Positions 23,957 through 32,496 of a DNA stretch of 64,000 bases are shown here, one piece after another (position 1 is the stretch's first letter; every line of letters begins with the position of its first letter). The position numbers were made by a program, and so were the translations under genes. The notes beneath the pieces were generated by a model. It ran no database searches. It was not told the DNA's origin and saw only the letters and a list, made by a program, of their open reading frames with translations. Source of the DNA: Kribbella caucasensis (lineage in GTDB: Bacteria > Actinomycetota > Actinomycetes > Propionibacteriales > Kribbellaceae). Where the stretch lies: the NCBI RefSeq assembly GCF_004361855.1, contig NZ_SNWQ01000011.1, forward strand, positions 186,001 through 250,000, read 5' to 3'.

Positions 23957-26900
23957 GTGATGAGGTACGCCGTCATGCCCAAAAAACGTTGGATCGCCGC
24001 GCTCCTGGTGCTCGCGGCAGTCCTCTTCCAGTTCACCCCGACCCCGGCCTGGGCCGGCACCCTGACAGGTGTTTTCCACGCCCCGTACGGCGCCGACGAG
24101 TTGTACAACACCGCAGCGACCGAGCGGGCCCCGCGTGATCCGATGGCCGGGCAGGCCGTCGAACTCAAGACCACCACCTGGCCGGTCTCGTCCGGGCAGA
24201 CGGTCTGGATCACCTGGACCAAGAACGGCGTGAACCAGACCCCGATCGGCGCGGCCTTCGACTACAACAGCGGCAACAACACGTACTGGAAGATCCCGAT
24301 GGGCAGCTTCGTCCGCGGCGATCAGATCACGTACACCGTCAACGCGGACGTCGATGGCGCGAACCAGAAGACGATCGGCCCGTTCTCCTTCTCCGTCACC
24401 AGCTTCAGCGGCGCCGGCAACGTGACCGGGTTCGTCAACAACGGCACCAGCGTCGACGTGACCACCACCGACACGGCAGGCGGCGGCAGTACGCCGAAGA
24501 TCCGGTTCGCCTTCCCCGCGACCAACCGATTCCACGTCCAGGTCGCGCCACGAGGAACCGGCCTGAACATCAGCGGATCGTCGTCCTACACCGTGACCGA
24601 CAGCGCGGGCACCCTGCAAATCGCGACCACCAACGTGGTGGTCAAAATCCAGAAGACGCCGTACCGGGTCGCCGTCTACAAGGGCGACGGGACCACCTTG
24701 ATCGCCAGGCAGTACGACCCCGCGACCTTCCGCAACACCGGTTGGGCGAGTGACGGCAGCACGACCGTGACAAAGGTCGAGGACCACTGGCTCTCACCAA
24801 CGAGCGAACGCTTCGAAGGACTAGGCGAGCGGTACGACGCGCTGAACCAGCGAGGCAAGGACGTCCACAACTACGTCTACAACCAGTACCAGGACCAAGG
24901 GCCGACCGCGAGGACCTATCTCAGCGTCCCGTTCTTCACCAACTCGGCCGGCTACGGCATCTACGTTCCGAGCACCCGGTACTCCGTGTTCAACCTCGGC
25001 ACCCATCTCAGCGACATGGCCGGGTTCACGGTCGACACCGGCGGCGCGTTGAACTCCACCGTCGACTACCACTTCTTCACCGGCACCCGCGCGGAGATCG
25101 TCGACCAATACACCGCCGTCACGGCCCGGCCGAAGCTGCCGCCGAAGTGGTCCTTCGGCCTGTGGATGTCGGCCAACGAGTGGAACACCCAGGCCGAGGT
25201 CAACGCCGAACTGGCGAACGTCACGAACAACAACATCCCGCACTCCGCGATGGTGCTCGAGCAGTGGAGTGACGAGGCGACCTTCTACCTCTGGCACGGC
25301 GCGACGTACACGCCGAAGCCGGGCAACCAGGCGCTCACCTACAACGACCTGACCTTCCCGGCCGGTACGGCGTGGTCGAACCCGAAGGCGATGGTCACGG
25401 CCGCCCACAACCAGGGGATCAAGATGGTCCTCTGGCAGATCCCCGTACTGAAACAGGACTTCGACACCAACCCACCGACCGCACCACAACAGCACGTCAA
25501 CGATCGCGACTACGCCGTTGCCCAGGGCTACGTTCTCGGTGACGGTGCCGGCGGCCCCTATCGGATCCCGTCCGGCCAGTGGTTCGGCAACAGCACGGTG
25601 CCCGACTTCACCAGTACGGCGGCCACGAACTGGTGGATGAGCAAACGCTCCTACCTGATCGACGAGGTCGGCGTCGACGGTTTCAAGACCGACGGAAGCG
25701 AGGCGGTCTTCGGCCGGAACGTCACCAGCGCCAGCGGCCGCAAGGGCGACGAGCTCCACAACGCTTACCCGAACGAGTACACCCGCAGCTACAAAGAACT
25801 GGTCGAATCGAAGCTCGGTACCCAGGGCGTCTTGTTCAGCCGCGGCGGTACTGCGGGCGCCCAGGCAAACTCGATCTTCTGGGCCGGCGATCAGGCGTCC
25901 ACGTTCGACGCCTTCCAGCAAGCAGTCCGCGCGGGTCAGAGCGCCGGCCAGTCCGGGATTCCCTTCTGGTCCTGGGATATGGCCGGATTCACCGGAACGT
26001 TCCCGAGCAGCGAGCTCTACCTCCGATCGGCCGCGCAGGCGACCTTCTCGCCGGTCATGCAGTACCACTCGGAGAAGTCGAACCCGGGGACGTCCGAGGC
26101 GAGAACCCCGTGGAACGTCCAGGCCCGGACCGGTGACAGCACGGTGATCCCGAAGTTCCGGAAGTTCGCCAACACCCGGATGAACCTGATCCCGTACCTC
26201 TACACGGAGGCCAAGAACGCGTCCACGACCGGGCTGCCGATGATGCAGTCGATGAGTGTCGCGTTCCCGACGGACACGACCGCGGCCGCGCAGGAACAGC
26301 AGTACATGTTCGGCCGTCAGTTGCTGGTGGCACCGATCACCACGCAGGGCGCGACCAGCAAGAGCGTGTACCTGCCGGCCGGCGAGTGGTACGACTTCTG
26401 GAACGGCGGCCGCGCGCAGGGTGCCGGCACGAAGGTCTACAACGCCGACACCAGCACCATCCCGGTCTACGCCAAGGCCGGCGCGATCGTCCCGCTCAAC
26501 CTGAACGCGAACTACGAACTGGGCGGCACGATCGGCAACAGCGTCGACACCTACACCAACCTCACGTTCCGGGTGTACCCGTCCGGCACGACCAACTACG
26601 CGTACTTCGAGGACTCGGCGAACCAGACCCGTACGGTCACGTCCACCGAGAACTTCGCCGGCCATCAGGTGACGGTCAGCGTTCCGCCGCTCGCCACCAA
26701 GAGCACCCTGCAAGTGGCATCGACCCAGCCGACCTCGGTCACCAAGGACGGCGCGACGATGACGGCCCACGCGACCCTCGCGGCGTTGCAGGCGGCGACC
26801 GAGGGCTGGTACTGGGATTCCATCCAGCAGCTCACCCACGTCAAGACCGCGTCCAGCGCGGCAGCGCGCAGCGTCGTACTGAACGGCGTGGACAAGGCCG

Positions 26901-27271
26901 GGTACGAGGCCGAGTTCGGCGACAACACCGGTACGTCGACCAACACCGACCACCCCGGATACACCGGCACGGGATTCGTCGACGGGTTCGAGTCCGCCGG
27001 TGACGCCGTGTCCGTGGACGCCAACGCCTCGACCACAGGCAGCCACGTGCTCAAGTTCCGCTACTCGAACGGCGCGGCAACGGCGGCGACACGGACCATC
27101 CAGGTGGACGGCGTCACCGTCGGCACCCTCAACCTGCCGTCAACCGGCAACTGGGACACCTGGGGGACGGCAACCCTGACGACCAACCTCACCGCCGGGA
27201 AACGCGTGGTCAAGGCCATCTACGCCAGTGGCGGCATCAACCTCGACAACATCACGGTGGCCCGGCCATGA
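23957..27271 (+). CDS. Secreted GH31 enzyme with C-terminal CBM35/6-like domain; candidate 3-alpha-isomaltosyltransferase
   Basis: Secreted protein of 1104 residues. The signal peptide spans about residues 1-33 (cleavage near AWAG). An immunoglobulin-like domain lies at about 34-150. The GH31 core carries nucleophile Asp579 (GVDGFKTDGSE) and acid/base Asp645 (FWAGDQ). Residues about 970-1104 are a beta-sandwich carbohydrate-binding module of the CBM35/6 type, ending GGINLDNITV. Overall length and layout match the cycloalternan-forming isomaltosyltransferases (about 1090 residues with an N-terminal beta domain). Starts at 23957 (GTG), 23960 or 23975 are all possible. The downstream GH31 overlaps its stop by ATGA. 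An ordinary alpha-glucosidase or alpha-xylosidase remains possible. Confidence 0.85.
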   Translation: MMRYAVMPKKRWIAALLVLAAVLFQFTPTPAWAGTLTGVFHAPYGADELYNTAATERAPRDPMAGQAVELKTTTWPVSSGQTVWITWTKNGVNQTPIGAAFDYNSGNNTYWKIPMGSFVRGDQITYTVNADVDGANQKTIGPFSFSVTSFSGAGNVTGFVNNGTSVDVTTTDTAGGGSTPKIRFAFPATNRFHVQVAPRGTGLNISGSSSYTVTDSAGTLQIATTNVVVKIQKTPYRVAVYKGDGTTLIARQYDPATFRNTGWASDGSTTVTKVEDHWLSPTSERFEGLGERYDALNQRGKDVHNYVYNQYQDQGPTARTYLSVPFFTNSAGYGIYVPSTRYSVFNLGTHLSDMAGFTVDTGGALNSTVDYHFFTGTRAEIVDQYTAVTARPKLPPKWSFGLWMSANEWNTQAEVNAELANVTNNNIPHSAMVLEQWSDEATFYLWHGATYTPKPGNQALTYNDLTFPAGTAWSNPKAMVTAAHNQGIKMVLWQIPVLKQDFDTNPPTAPQQHVNDRDYAVAQGYVLGDGAGGPYRIPSGQWFGNSTVPDFTSTAATNWWMSKRSYLIDEVGVDGFKTDGSEAVFGRNVTSASGRKGDELHNAYPNEYTRSYKELVESKLGTQGVLFSRGGTAGAQANSIFWAGDQASTFDAFQQAVRAGQSAGQSGIPFWSWDMAGFTGTFPSSELYLRSAAQATFSPVMQYHSEKSNPGTSEARTPWNVQARTGDSTVIPKFRKFANTRMNLIPYLYTEAKNASTTGLPMMQSMSVAFPTDTTAAAQEQQYMFGRQLLVAPITTQGATSKSVYLPAGEWYDFWNGGRAQGAGTKVYNADTSTIPVYAKAGAIVPLNLNANYELGGTIGNSVDTYTNLTFRVYPSGTTNYAYFEDSANQTRTVTSTENFAGHQVTVSVPPLATKSTLQVASTQPTSVTKDGATMTAHATLAALQAATEGWYWDSIQQLTHVKTASSAAARSVVLNGVDKAGYEAEFGDNTGTSTNTDHPGYTGTGFVDGFESAGDAVSVDANASTTGSHVLKFRYSNGAATAATRTIQVDGVTVGTLNLPSTGNWDTWGTATLTTNLTAGKRVVKAIYASGGINLDNITVARP

Positions 27272-30114
27272 AACGACTAGTGGCTTTCCTTCTGTTACTG
27301 CCTTTGCTGGTCGTACTCCCGACCACGGCTGCCCGTGCGGCCGTACAACGAGTGCAGTTCACTGCCGGAGGCAACTATCTGGTGGTCGAGTTCCTCGACA
27401 ACGACCTCGTCCACTTCGAAATGGGGGCCGGCGCCGGACCAGGCACCGGTACGCCGATCTTCAACACCACCCAGGTCGCGAAGACGGACTACCCCGGCCC
27501 GACCAGCCTCACCCAGAACGGCGGGGTCCTCACCACTCCGGGCATCAAGGTCGACGTCAACCAGACCACCTTGTGCGCCACGGTCTACGACACCGCCCGG
27601 ACGCCGGAGTTGTTGCTCAACACAACCTGTCCGAGAAACCTCAGCCAGGCATGGAAAGGACTGAGCTTCACCAAGTCGTCGATGCAGAACGCGTACGGCC
27701 TGGGGGAGCAGTTCTTCATGGGCGGCAGCGCCGACGGCGACTGGGTCGGCCGGCAGCGAACGGGCGGCACCTACGGCAACGCGATGCTCTACGACACGGA
27801 CAACGGTCCGGTCGGCAACGCGCAGATCCCGGTGCTGTTCGCGGTCGGCGCGAACACCACGAACTACGGGATGTTCGTCGACCAGGTCTACAAGCAGCAG
27901 TGGGATCTGACCGGCGACCCGTGGACGATGGACACCTTCGGCGATCAGCTCCGCTGGTACGTGATGTCCGGGCCGGATCTGCCCGATGTGCGCAAGGACT
28001 ACCTGGAGCTGACCGGTCGTCCGCCGGTGCCGCCGAAGAAGGCGTTCGGCCTGTGGATGTCGGAGTACGGCTATGACAACTGGTCCGAGATCGACACCAC
28101 ACTGAGTGGACTGCGGGCGAACAAGTTCCCGACCGACGGCGTGATGCTGGATGTGAACTGGTTCGGCGGAGTCACGGCCGGCTCGGACAACACCCGGATG
28201 GGCACGCTCGAGTGGGACTCCACCAACTTCCCGAGTCCGGCGACGAAGCTGGCGCAGTACCGGGACACGAACGGCGTCGGCGTGATGACGATCGAGGAGT
28301 CATACATCGGGAAGAACCTGCCCGAGCACTCGTCGATGGCGTCGGCGGGCTACCTGATCCGCGCCGGGTGCTCGAGTTGCAGCCCGGTCTACCTGACCGG
28401 CAACGACTGGTGGGGTCGCGGCGGCATGATCGACTGGACCCAGCCGGCAGCGAGCGCCCAATGGCACAACGACCAACGGCAGCCGCTCGTCAACGCCGGG
28501 GTGATGGGTCACTGGCTCGACCTCGGCGAGCCGGAGATGTACGACGGCAACGACTGGACCGCGGGACTCCTCCCCGGAAAGCATGCGCACTCGGACTACC
28601 ACAACCTCTACAACCTCGAATGGTCCCGCGGCATCGCCAAGGGATACACGGACAACGCCGTACAGCAGCGTCCGTTTCTCCTCGCTCGTTCGGCGGCAGG
28701 TGGTATCCAACGGACCGGTACGGCGATGTGGTCCGGCGACATCGGATCGAAGCTCACGGCCCTTGCGTCGCAGCAGAACGTCCAGATGCACATGTCGATG
28801 TCCGGGATCGACTACTTCGGGTCGGACATCGGCGGGTTCCGGCGGGAGATGCTCAACTCGGACCTGAACGAGCTCTACACCCAGTGGTTCGCGAACTCGG
28901 CCTGGTTCGACGTACCGATCCGGCCGCACACCGAGAACCTGTGCGACTGCCTGGAGACCTCGCCCGACTCGATCGGTGACGTCCCGAGCAACCTCGCGAA
29001 TCTACGTCAGCGGTACGAGCTCACGCCGTACTACTACTCGCTCGCGCATCGCGCCTACACCACCGGCGAACCGCTGATGCCGCCGCTCGTGTACCAGTAC
29101 CAGAACGACCCCAACGTGCGGGAGGCCGGCCACGAGAAGCTGATCGGCAAGGACCTGCTCGTCGGCGTCGTGGCCGGCGCGAACCAGCGGCAGCGCGATG
29201 TCTACCTGCCCGCGGGGACCTGGTTCGACTACTACACCAACACCAAGACGGTCAGCACCGGGCAGAACCTCACCAACGTGCCGCTGTGGCGCAACGGCAA
29301 GTTCCAGCTGCCCGCGTACGCCCGGGCAGGCGCGATCCTGCCGAAGATGGTGGTCGACGACCAGACGATGAACGTGCTCGGCAAACGCGCCGACTCCTCG
29401 ACGCGCAACGAGCTCGTCGCCCGGGTCTACTCCGACACCACCGCGTCGTCCTTCACGCTGGCCGAGGACGACGGATCGACCATCGGATACCAGTCCGGTT
29501 CGAAACGGACCACGGACCTCACCCAACAGCAGGTCGGTTCAACGGCGACCGTCGGGATCGCGGCCTCGTCCGGGACGTACTCCGGTGCGCCTGCCTCCCG
29601 CGCGAACGTGGTCGAGCTGGTGGCGGACACGCAGGCCTCGGGAGTCACGCTCAACGGGACCGCGCTCACGCAGTACGCGAACAAGGCGGCCTTCGACGCG
29701 GCCGCGAGCGGCTGGTACAACGCGGGTGGCAACCTGGTCGTGGCGAAGTCGGCCTCGTTGTCGGTGGGATCGGTGAAGACGTTCGTGTTCACCCTCGGCC
29801 AGGCGGTCGTGTCGAAGACGTTCAGCTGCTCGAACGGGACCACGGTGGCCGGCCAGTCCGTGTACGTCGTGGGGAATGTGCCACAGCTCGGTGCGTGGTC
29901 GGTGGCGAGTGCGGTGAAGTTGTCGCCGACGAGCTACCCGACCTGGACCGGCACGATCAGCAACCTGCCGCCGAACACCGCGGTCGAGTGGAAGTGCGTA
30001 AAACGGCAGGAAGCGAACTATCCGTCGACCGCCGACCAGTGGGGACCTGACCCGAATATCACCTTCACCACGCCCGCGACAGGAAGTGGCGGAACGACCA
30101 CAGGCGGTTTCTGA
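27268..30114 (+). CDS. Secreted GH31 enzyme with C-terminal CBM20 starch-binding domain; candidate 6-alpha-glucosyltransferase
   Basis: Secreted protein of 948 residues. The signal peptide is about residues 1-24 (AARA cleavage). The GH31 catalytic domain has nucleophile Asp418 in HWLDLGEPEMYDG and acid/base Asp491 in MWSGDIG. It belongs to a different GH31 branch from the upstream enzyme. Residues about 840-940 form a CBM20 (VYVVGNVPQLGAWS, YPTWTGTISNLPP, VEWKCVKR), which binds raw starch. This points to starch or maltodextrin as the substrate. A 6-alpha-glucosyltransferase that makes isomaltosyl ends would supply the acceptor for the upstream enzyme; a starch-bound alpha-glucosidase is the alternative. 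The tail SGGTTTGG is a truncated linker, suggesting loss of a further domain. Confidence 0.87.
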   Translation: MKRLVAFLLLLPLLVVLPTTAARAAVQRVQFTAGGNYLVVEFLDNDLVHFEMGAGAGPGTGTPIFNTTQVAKTDYPGPTSLTQNGGVLTTPGIKVDVNQTTLCATVYDTARTPELLLNTTCPRNLSQAWKGLSFTKSSMQNAYGLGEQFFMGGSADGDWVGRQRTGGTYGNAMLYDTDNGPVGNAQIPVLFAVGANTTNYGMFVDQVYKQQWDLTGDPWTMDTFGDQLRWYVMSGPDLPDVRKDYLELTGRPPVPPKKAFGLWMSEYGYDNWSEIDTTLSGLRANKFPTDGVMLDVNWFGGVTAGSDNTRMGTLEWDSTNFPSPATKLAQYRDTNGVGVMTIEESYIGKNLPEHSSMASAGYLIRAGCSSCSPVYLTGNDWWGRGGMIDWTQPAASAQWHNDQRQPLVNAGVMGHWLDLGEPEMYDGNDWTAGLLPGKHAHSDYHNLYNLEWSRGIAKGYTDNAVQQRPFLLARSAAGGIQRTGTAMWSGDIGSKLTALASQQNVQMHMSMSGIDYFGSDIGGFRREMLNSDLNELYTQWFANSAWFDVPIRPHTENLCDCLETSPDSIGDVPSNLANLRQRYELTPYYYSLAHRAYTTGEPLMPPLVYQYQNDPNVREAGHEKLIGKDLLVGVVAGANQRQRDVYLPAGTWFDYYTNTKTVSTGQNLTNVPLWRNGKFQLPAYARAGAILPKMVVDDQTMNVLGKRADSSTRNELVARVYSDTTASSFTLAEDDGSTIGYQSGSKRTTDLTQQQVGSTATVGIAASSGTYSGAPASRANVVELVADTQASGVTLNGTALTQYANKAAFDAAASGWYNAGGNLVVAKSASLSVGSVKTFVFTLGQAVVSKTFSCSNGTTVAGQSVYVVGNVPQLGAWSVASAVKLSPTSYPTWTGTISNLPPNTAVEWKCVKRQEANYPSTADQWGPDPNITFTTPATGSGGTTTGGF

Positions 30115-30140
30115 GCCGCGTAATCGCTTACATCGACCAG

Positions 30141-30178
30141 ACGGCCGGTGGCACTGGTATGCCAGTGTCACCGGCCGT
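30141..30178 (+). terminator. Strong terminator after the secreted GH31 operon
   Basis: A 17-bp stem is formed by ACGGCCGGTGGCACTGG (30141-30157) and its complement at 30162-30178 with one G-U pair, closed by the loop TATG. A weak T-rich stretch follows. It lies 27 nt after the second GH31 stop. Confidence 0.8.
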
Positions 30179-30358
30179 ATCGTGCTTTGAGACCGAACGT
30201 GTCGGTGAGGTTTGTCCTGAGTAAGGACTCTGTGAAGAATCGCTGCTGACCCCTCTCCGGATGTGGATCCGCGGGCCGCGGACCGTAAGTTCGTAGAGGT
30301 GTCAGTCGAGGTCAGGAGTGAACGAAGTGCAACGGGGCAGTCGGGTCATGCCGTCGGC

Positions 30359-30652
30359 ATGCCCGCAGACACCAGCGTCGGCGGACTCGTGACGACGCTG
30401 AACAAGATCCTCGCCATCGCCGGCGTGGCTCTACTACTCGGTGGGCTCGCACTGGGTTTCCGCTCGGTTTCCGTCGGCTCGACCGCCTGCGGCTCGGTGT
30501 TCACGCCCGCGGGCGGTATCACCCCGATGGCCTGCGACGGCCGCCTGAACAACGCCGCCACCCTGGTCACCGTGATCATGGTCCTCGGCGCCGTCAGCCT
30601 GGCCGCCGCCATCACCCTCAAGGTCGTCCGCGACCGCCGCGTGTCAGTCTGA
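30359..30652 (+). CDS. Small two-helix membrane protein of unknown function
   Basis: About 97 residues from the ATG at 30359 (MPADTSVGG), with two hydrophobic helices, LAIAGVALLLGGLALGF and LVTVIMVLGAVSLAAAI, and an extracytoplasmic loop carrying two Cys (TACGS and MACDG) that could form a disulfide. The frame is open up to 30263, but the upstream part has no membrane or domain signal, and the ribosome-binding site is weak in either case. Neighbours give no functional hint. Confidence 0.55.
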   Translation: MPADTSVGGLVTTLNKILAIAGVALLLGGLALGFRSVSVGSTACGSVFTPAGGITPMACDGRLNNAATLVTVIMVLGAVSLAAAITLKVVRDRRVSV

Positions 30653-30879
30653 CCCGGTGATTCGCGCCCGACAACTTCATCCCGTTGCTCAGAGCAACCA
30701 GCTGTCAGGCTGACCGACGGGCCCTTGTTTACTTAGGGTGTTCGCGCATCGGCAACTCCTCGCGAGGGGGTGACAACTGGCCGGATTCGCACCAGACTGT
30801 CTGGTGATTAATTTTCGAATTGCTGGGGAATTCGGTAACCGGTAAGTCTCGAAAAGATGTCACCAGGGGGGCGGGGGCG

Positions 30880-31482
30880 GTGATCCGGGTATTACTCGGG
30901 CATCGAGGCGCATTGCTCAGAGGTGCATTGGCCGCGGTGCTGTCCAAGGAAGACGACCTGTCGGTCGTGGCGGAGCTCGACTGTGCCGACGAAGTACTGC
31001 CGGCCGCGGCGCGAGCGGATCCGCATGTGCTCGTACTCGATCCGGCGATGCATGGCCAGGTCGGTCTCGAGGAGGTCTGCCGCGAGCTCACCTCCCTCGG
31101 AGTGCTCCTCCTGGTCGACCGGGAGGCCTCCGCCGCGGCCAGTCTCGCGCTGGTCCGGATGGCGCCGCGGGTCGGCCTGATCGCGACCGACGCGTCGCCG
31201 GAGGAACTGGTCGAAGCAGTCCGGCGGATCGCCGGCGGCCTGCCCGTCCTCGACCTCGAGCTGGCGATGGCGGCACTGCGGGCCGGCGAGAATCCGCTCA
31301 CCCATCGCGAGTGCGAGGTGCTCCGAATGGTGACGACGGGGGCGACCGCACAAGAGATCGCCCGCAAGCTCTGCCTGAGCGCGGGCACGGTCCGCAACTA
31401 CCTGTCCCACATCCTCACCAAGACCGGCTCCCGCAGCCGCATCGAGGCCATCCGCAAAGCCCAGGAAGAAGGCTGGATCTGA
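30880..31482 (+). CDS. LuxR/NarL-family regulator with degenerate receiver domain
   Basis: Protein of about 200 residues. The C-terminal LuxR helix-turn-helix is intact: NPLTHRECEVLRMVTTGATAQEIARKL followed by GTVRNYLSHILTKTGSRSR. The receiver domain has the phospho-acceptor-like Asp in VLVLDPAMHG, but the acidic pair of beta-1 is replaced (LLGHRG instead of LLADDH) and the conserved Lys is Thr (IATDAS), so it is probably phosphorylation-independent. The GTG at 30880 follows a GGGGGGCGGGGGCG tract. It converges on a small lanthipeptide-like gene; an orphan regulator of this type (RamR) controls SapB synthesis in Streptomyces, so a link is plausible but unproven. Confidence 0.9.
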   Translation: MIRVLLGHRGALLRGALAAVLSKEDDLSVVAELDCADEVLPAAARADPHVLVLDPAMHGQVGLEEVCRELTSLGVLLLVDREASAAASLALVRMAPRVGLIATDASPEELVEAVRRIAGGLPVLDLELAMAALRAGENPLTHRECEVLRMVTTGATAQEIARKLCLSAGTVRNYLSHILTKTGSRSRIEAIRKAQEEGWI

Positions 31483-31504
31483 CCCGGCCCGACCGGGGCG
31501 GGCC

Positions 31505-31537
31505 GGGGTCTGACGGGTCCAAGCGCCGTCAGACCCC
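31505..31537. terminator. Bidirectional hairpin between luxR-type and lanthipeptide-like genes
   Basis: GGGGTCTGACGG (31505-31516) and CCGTCAGACCCC (31526-31537) form a perfect 12-bp stem with a 9-nt loop, midway between two convergent stop codons (31482 and 31548). Confidence 0.8.
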
Positions 31538-31547
31538 TCGCTGCCCG

Positions 31548-31694
31548 TCAGTGACAGAGCAGCAGGCTGAGGTTGCTCGGCCGATGCGAGCCACACCCCA
31601 GGATGGTCAGCGTGCTGCCACCGAATCCACTGCCGCCGCCGTAGCCACCGGGAACCGTGAGACCCTGCAGATCGAGAAGTGCCATCAGTGCCAT
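31548..31694 (-). CDS. Putative class III lanthipeptide (SapB/RamS-like) precursor peptide
   Basis: A 48-residue ORF begins MALMALLDLQG, matching the leader motif LLDLQ of RamS-type and other class III precursors (RamS has LFDLQ). The C-terminal core holds two S/T-x-x-S/T-x3-C units: STLTILGC (residues 27-34) and SNLSLLLC (40-47). That is the spacing used for lanthionine or labionin rings, and SapB likewise has two such units. A Gly-rich hinge separates leader and core. GGAGGGAG sits right before the first ATG and 9 nt further from the second ATG (31685), which gives 45 residues. No LanKC synthetase or exporter is in the window, so modification would act from elsewhere or the gene is an orphan. 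Confidence 0.7.
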   Translation of the reverse strand: MALMALLDLQGLTVPGGYGGGSGFGGSTLTILGCGSHRPSNLSLLLCH

Positions 31695-31856
31695 CTCCCT
31701 CCGGATTTTGTCTGCTTCCGCGCACATCCTCGGCTCGACCGGCCGGTCCGCTGTAGTGGCTGGGGTCACCACCGCACCATGAGAAACCCACTGGTTGACC
31801 GACGCGTAGCACCCATCCGGTCCAGCAGCCCGGATCGGGCGAACTATCGTTGCGCC

Positions 31857-32483
31857 ATGAGCTTCACCGGGTTTCCCGCTGCCGCGCTGGACTTCTACGA
31901 CGACCTGGAGATGGACAACTCCAAGACGTTCTGGACGGCGCACAAACAGGTCTACGAGGAGTCGGTTCGGGCGCCGATGACCGCGTTGATGGAATCGCTC
32001 GAACCGGAGTTCGGCCCGGCCAAGGTGTTCCGCCCGTACCGCGATGTCCGTTTCGCCAAGGACAAGACGCCGTACAAGACGAACCAGGGCGCGTTCATCG
32101 GCTGCGGCCCATCCACCGGCTGGTACGTCGAGGTCGCGGCCCCCGGCGTACGGGTCGGGGCCGGGTTCTACGAGGCATCGGCGGACCGGCTGGCCCGGAT
32201 CCGGGTCGCGATCGACGAGGAGCGCCGCGGCACCGAACTGGAGAAGCTGCTGGCCGATCTGCAGACCGAGGGCTGGACCCTTGGTGGCGACAAGCTGAAG
32301 ACGTCACCCCGCGGCTACGACACCACGCACCCGCGGATCGAGCTGCTCCGGCACAAGTCGATCACGCTGATGAAGAAGTACGGCTTCGAGCCGGTCATCC
32401 ACACGCCCGAGCTGCTCGACCGGATCCGCGTCGACTGGCGAGCGACCAAACCGTTCCTGGAGTGGATCACCGCCAACGCCTGA
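31857..32483 (+). CDS. DUF2461 (TIGR02453) family protein
   Basis: Cytosolic protein of 208 residues covering the whole DUF2461 domain: LDFYDDLEMDNSKTFWTAHK, KVFRPYRDVRFAKDKTPYKTNQGAFI, GAGFYEASADRLARIR and the C-terminal LLDRIRVDWRATKPFLEWI. The biochemical role of this widespread family is unknown. A TTGACC at 31793-31798 may be its -35. It is divergent from the lanthipeptide-like gene (162 bp between starts) and faces the XRE regulator. Confidence 0.92.
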   Translation: MSFTGFPAAALDFYDDLEMDNSKTFWTAHKQVYEESVRAPMTALMESLEPEFGPAKVFRPYRDVRFAKDKTPYKTNQGAFIGCGPSTGWYVEVAAPGVRVGAGFYEASADRLARIRVAIDEERRGTELEKLLADLQTEGWTLGGDKLKTSPRGYDTTHPRIELLRHKSITLMKKYGFEPVIHTPELLDRIRVDWRATKPFLEWITANA

Positions 32484-32496
32484 CGGCCGTACGGGG

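Noticed and set aside
24821..27046. 741-codon frame opposite the first secreted GH31
   Set aside because: Antisense shadow; no recognisable motif, and the sense strand has complete catalytic residues.
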